In this document: positions 60,923 through 64,000 of the stretch, in pieces
Position numbering within the stretch: position 1 is the stretch's first letter
Layout: each line of letters starts with the position of its first letter
NCBI GenBank assembly: GCA_900239685.1
Contig: OENT01000335.1
Coordinates: 62,001-126,000 of the forward strand
Direction: 5' to 3'
DNA length: 64,000 nucleotides
DNA from: Rotaria macrura
Lineage: Eukaryota; Rotifera; Eurotatoria; Philodinida; Philodinidae
The notes under the pieces: model-generated
Databases searched by the model: none
The model's input: only the letters and a program-made list of their open reading frames with translations
Told to the model about the DNA's origin: nothing
Program-made: the position numbers and the translations under genes

Positions 60923-63900
60923 TATATTACATTTTCATGTGCGACAAGAATACATACTGGATTGTGTAAGTAGGCATATTAATGAATCGGATAGAACCCG
61001 ATTACAGTGGTGCTTTTCTAATGGGTTGGTATTGGACAACTAGTTAAGAGTTACATGAGTTGATATGATTGTGGGGAGAGGTTTGCATCCTCGTAATTCT
61101 TTTACACCAACGCTCACATCCTTCGGATCTTACTCAATATCTTTCCATAGAACTTGAATATCATCGAATACATCGTGTCATATTTATGCATAACAATGAA
61201 ATTTGAGCATTCTGGAAAGCGTAAATCAATGAGACTATCATTTTATTATCGATTTATCGATTCCTCGATTGAATAGATTATGTCTATTGACATAAATTTA
61301 TAAAACAAGAATTAAATTTTGACTTCAACAATCATTTGAATCATTTTATTCAATCGATAACTTCGTGTCATTGATAGATAATGGTTGTATGATCGATAAA
61401 TGCTGTTAAACATTGAGCATCTGTCTATGAACATGATTCCTTCTGGATACTGCGCGTTTTAACATATTATCGACTCTCGTAACCTATGATAGAGTTAGTC
61501 AAATAAAATTAGACATTGTCGTTTTTAATTTGATCTATCCGACATAATTAATTCGGCTTTGTTTCGACTATTTGAATTCTAAGTATAGTCGGATCGAATG
61601 GATCACCACAGTCTGGGTCCTCCACTGATATAGACTAAACACAAATACAGGCATGTTTCAAACTAAAGAATAAGGCTGAGTGTATATATATATATGCATG
61701 AGTTGATAAATGAACATTTATCTGGGCACTATCAGAGTAGAATTCACCAAAAAACGAAGTAATTCAGAAATTTTGTATCAGAAATATGGGTCACACGTAC
61801 ATAACAATGCTTTTTGTACGTATATTGTCTTTTCTTTTCTTTTTTAATAATAATCAGTATTTATTTTCATTAGGATAGTTGAATGGTATTGATGTCAATT
61901 ACTTTGGGTATTTTTGTTGCTGAAAAGGCTTATTTACCTGAATATACGAAAATCGAGCATGAAACGTGAATGACTTGTCGATTTTATTAAATTAACTTCT
62001 GTTGAATTTCATGAAAATATTTTCTTGTAAAACAGCACAAGTGTCCTCTTTTTATTCATGTGATAATTCGCAGTGTCATTAAGAATTTAAATTGATTGGT
62101 ATGGAATATATGCATACATACAGAGGGATCACGAAAGTGTTATGTTCTAATGAACGAATCGATAGTTGAAATTAAATTAAAGCTATTTTTGACGCTACAA
62201 ATCATTGTAATTTACACATGTAGTACGTCATGAAATGATAGTTCGAAGAAGAAGGCATTTTATCATAATATTTAATAGAGTTATGTTTATGAATTCTAAT
62301 CTCGTCATAGCGCTTGAAAAAAGTACTCATATTTCGGCAATGTACGAGACTTCAAGAATGAGCAGTAATTTTATTATTGTTATCATTGTCTAGAGAACCA
62401 AGGAGAAAAGCTTACACGAAGAAAATATTGATTTTTTTAATAAACATGCTATTTCGCCTGAACTTTTGGGTTCAGAAAAACAACTTAGTTTCATAAATAT
62501 AGCTTGTTGCCTTCATTTTTTACTAATAAAATTTCAATAGTTCCACAATACTTCATAAAAGTTAGGTCTTTTAGTTAAGAAATTCATGTAAAACGTTCTA
62601 TTCAATTGAAATTAGCAACAGTATATATTATGAGGGTGGTTTTAGGTGATACTCAGGACATCGAAAGTAGATTTAAGGCTTTAAACTACGAATGTTTACC
62701 ACATGTTTGCCTAATCACCCTGAATCTTAAACAAAATTAAAAGCTTAGTGGCCTATGTATGTTATTATAGTGAATCTATTCGAAAGTATCATTGCTATAA
62801 ATAAGCAATTAGTCAGTCGTTGCAACGAATTTTTCATAGTCAGTTCATTCAAAATCGTGTACTTTACCTTTTGCAAGCGTATAGCGCGTATTAATCAATG
62901 TGATATCAAGGTAAATTGATTTAAAATTCACAAACGTAACTCAAGAATAGTATGGCACACCAAATAAGTATAATGCATTCAGCATTTGCCATTTCTTGTT
63001 ATTTCCCTCGAACAAGGTGATCGGCTTTAGGAAATCAAGTGTGGCTCACTGCTTCTTTCAATATAAACGACTAAAAAACGGAGCTATTTTTGGATAAAAG
63101 TATGATGTAGTGTCTTACATTGAGACATCATTTGATTTACTTTGTGACAATAATTGTCCATCCAATGCTTCTTCACTCGATTGATAACTCTTCGAAAGAA
63201 TACAAAGACAGAATATGACCCTTCTGATGATAGCCACGATGCGTTCAATTATACAGATAGAATATCAGCGTTTGCATCTTGATGAAGAAAGTAATTGAGG
63301 GTGCAATGAAAGTGAAATGAAAACATCTCAATGCTGCCTGCTTACCTTGATAAGGTGTTTTGCACTTCCCATACTGCACAAAAAATCCTTCGAGTTAAAT
63401 ATGAGCGTTAATCAATGAATCCTTGTCAGAGACGAACGAAAACAATTTGACCATGCAACGGGCAAAGCTGATATTTTCATTTCAATGATTTTATTTGTCT
63501 GTGGAGTGAACAATCCCATTTTATTTTCAAAATAATACGTATTTGCTTGACACAGAGTTAACGACTTTCAAGTTGTTTCTGTTTTTTTCTTAGTTTTTCG
63601 CTAACTGTTAACTAATTCCAAAAAGAAGCGCTTCTGCATAGAATATTGAGCTTTTCTCTAAAATTATTCTATCTAATGAAAATTTTATCTAGTGAATATA
63701 AAATTATTGTAGTAAAACTATATTCATTACTTCTATTCGCAACGCTGACTCAAAATACTGCGCCGGAGATGCACTTTCTTCAGCAGTATGAAACTGAAGG
63801 AAACTTATTGTGATTCTTTTTGGTTTTAATATAAGTGTGATATTAAAATACGTAGTTTCAATAGTTATTTTTCTGAATCAGTCATCCTGCTAAGAAAATG

Positions 63901-64000
63901 TTTATTTTCAAGCTAGAACTATCAGAAAACTACTATAGTCAGAACGTTATCTAATTATAATTTATTATCATGATTAAGAATAAATTAATGATGGCGATTG
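60923..64000. other. Gene-free right flank
   Basis: Nothing recognised: AT-rich sequence with short TA runs (for example 61683-61695) and no frame of note. Confidence 0.4.

Noticed and set aside
1-64000. tRNA, rRNA or CRISPR arrays
   Set aside because: No cloverleaf, rRNA-like block or regularly spaced direct repeat was recognised by eye; a tRNA scan would settle the tRNA question.

Overview
The window looks like nuclear DNA of a bdelloid rotifer (inference). It is very AT-rich. Its genes are eukaryotic, most introns are 46-75 bp with GT/AG ends, and two families that are greatly expanded in bdelloids are present: an NAD:arginine ADP-ribosyltransferase with TPR repeats, and a secreted NHL-repeat protein. 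Genes sit in small tight clusters separated by kilobases of AT-rich DNA with many non-autonomous DNA transposons. The wide spacing suggests a larger genome such as Rotaria rather than a compact one, but I cannot fix the genus.

Layout. 1-4.2 kb: no secure gene. 4.2-6.4 kb: an intronless secreted S9 serine peptidase (+). 6.4-19.5 kb: gene-free and transposon-dense, with a foldback element (8.7-9.1 kb), an AGCATCAT-rich hAT-like MITE (12.75-13.1 kb) and a 4.9-kb nested island (13.38-18.24 kb) flanked by an 8-bp duplication. 19.5-31.5 kb is the densest gene block: an unknown gene that may carry a frameshift (+), an FBXO25/FBXO32-type F-box protein (-), an ABHD14-type hydrolase (-), an unknown protein (+) and calcyphosine (+) with one 2.7-kb intron holding a hAT remnant. 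31.4-35.6 kb: IFRD1/2-like (-) lies 130 bp downstream of the proteasome maturation factor POMP (-). 38.3-41.2 kb: a divergent MAP2K-like kinase (-). 44.1-46.8 kb: a broken ART-TPR gene (+) with a 614-bp MITE inside its reading frame. 48.1-50.4 kb: an ADP-ribosylglycohydrolase (-). 56.5-58.9 kb: an NHL-repeat protein (+). 60.06-60.91 kb: an 855-bp hAT-type MITE filled with CACCGGT motifs. The remaining 3 kb has no recognisable gene.

Gene models were built by hand: each junction was checked for GT/AG, for frame across the splice and for match to remembered features of the family. The FBXO, ABHD14, IFRD, CAPS and MAP2K models close in frame over all exons. No new multi-gene system is evident. 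The most unusual content is the transposon layer: four elements with 8-bp duplications (five counting a 7-of-8 match), a CCCAGG/CCTGGG family with apparent 2-bp duplications, nesting, and a MITE that landed exactly in a coding frame. An ADP-ribosylation 'writer' relic also lies next to an 'eraser' gene.
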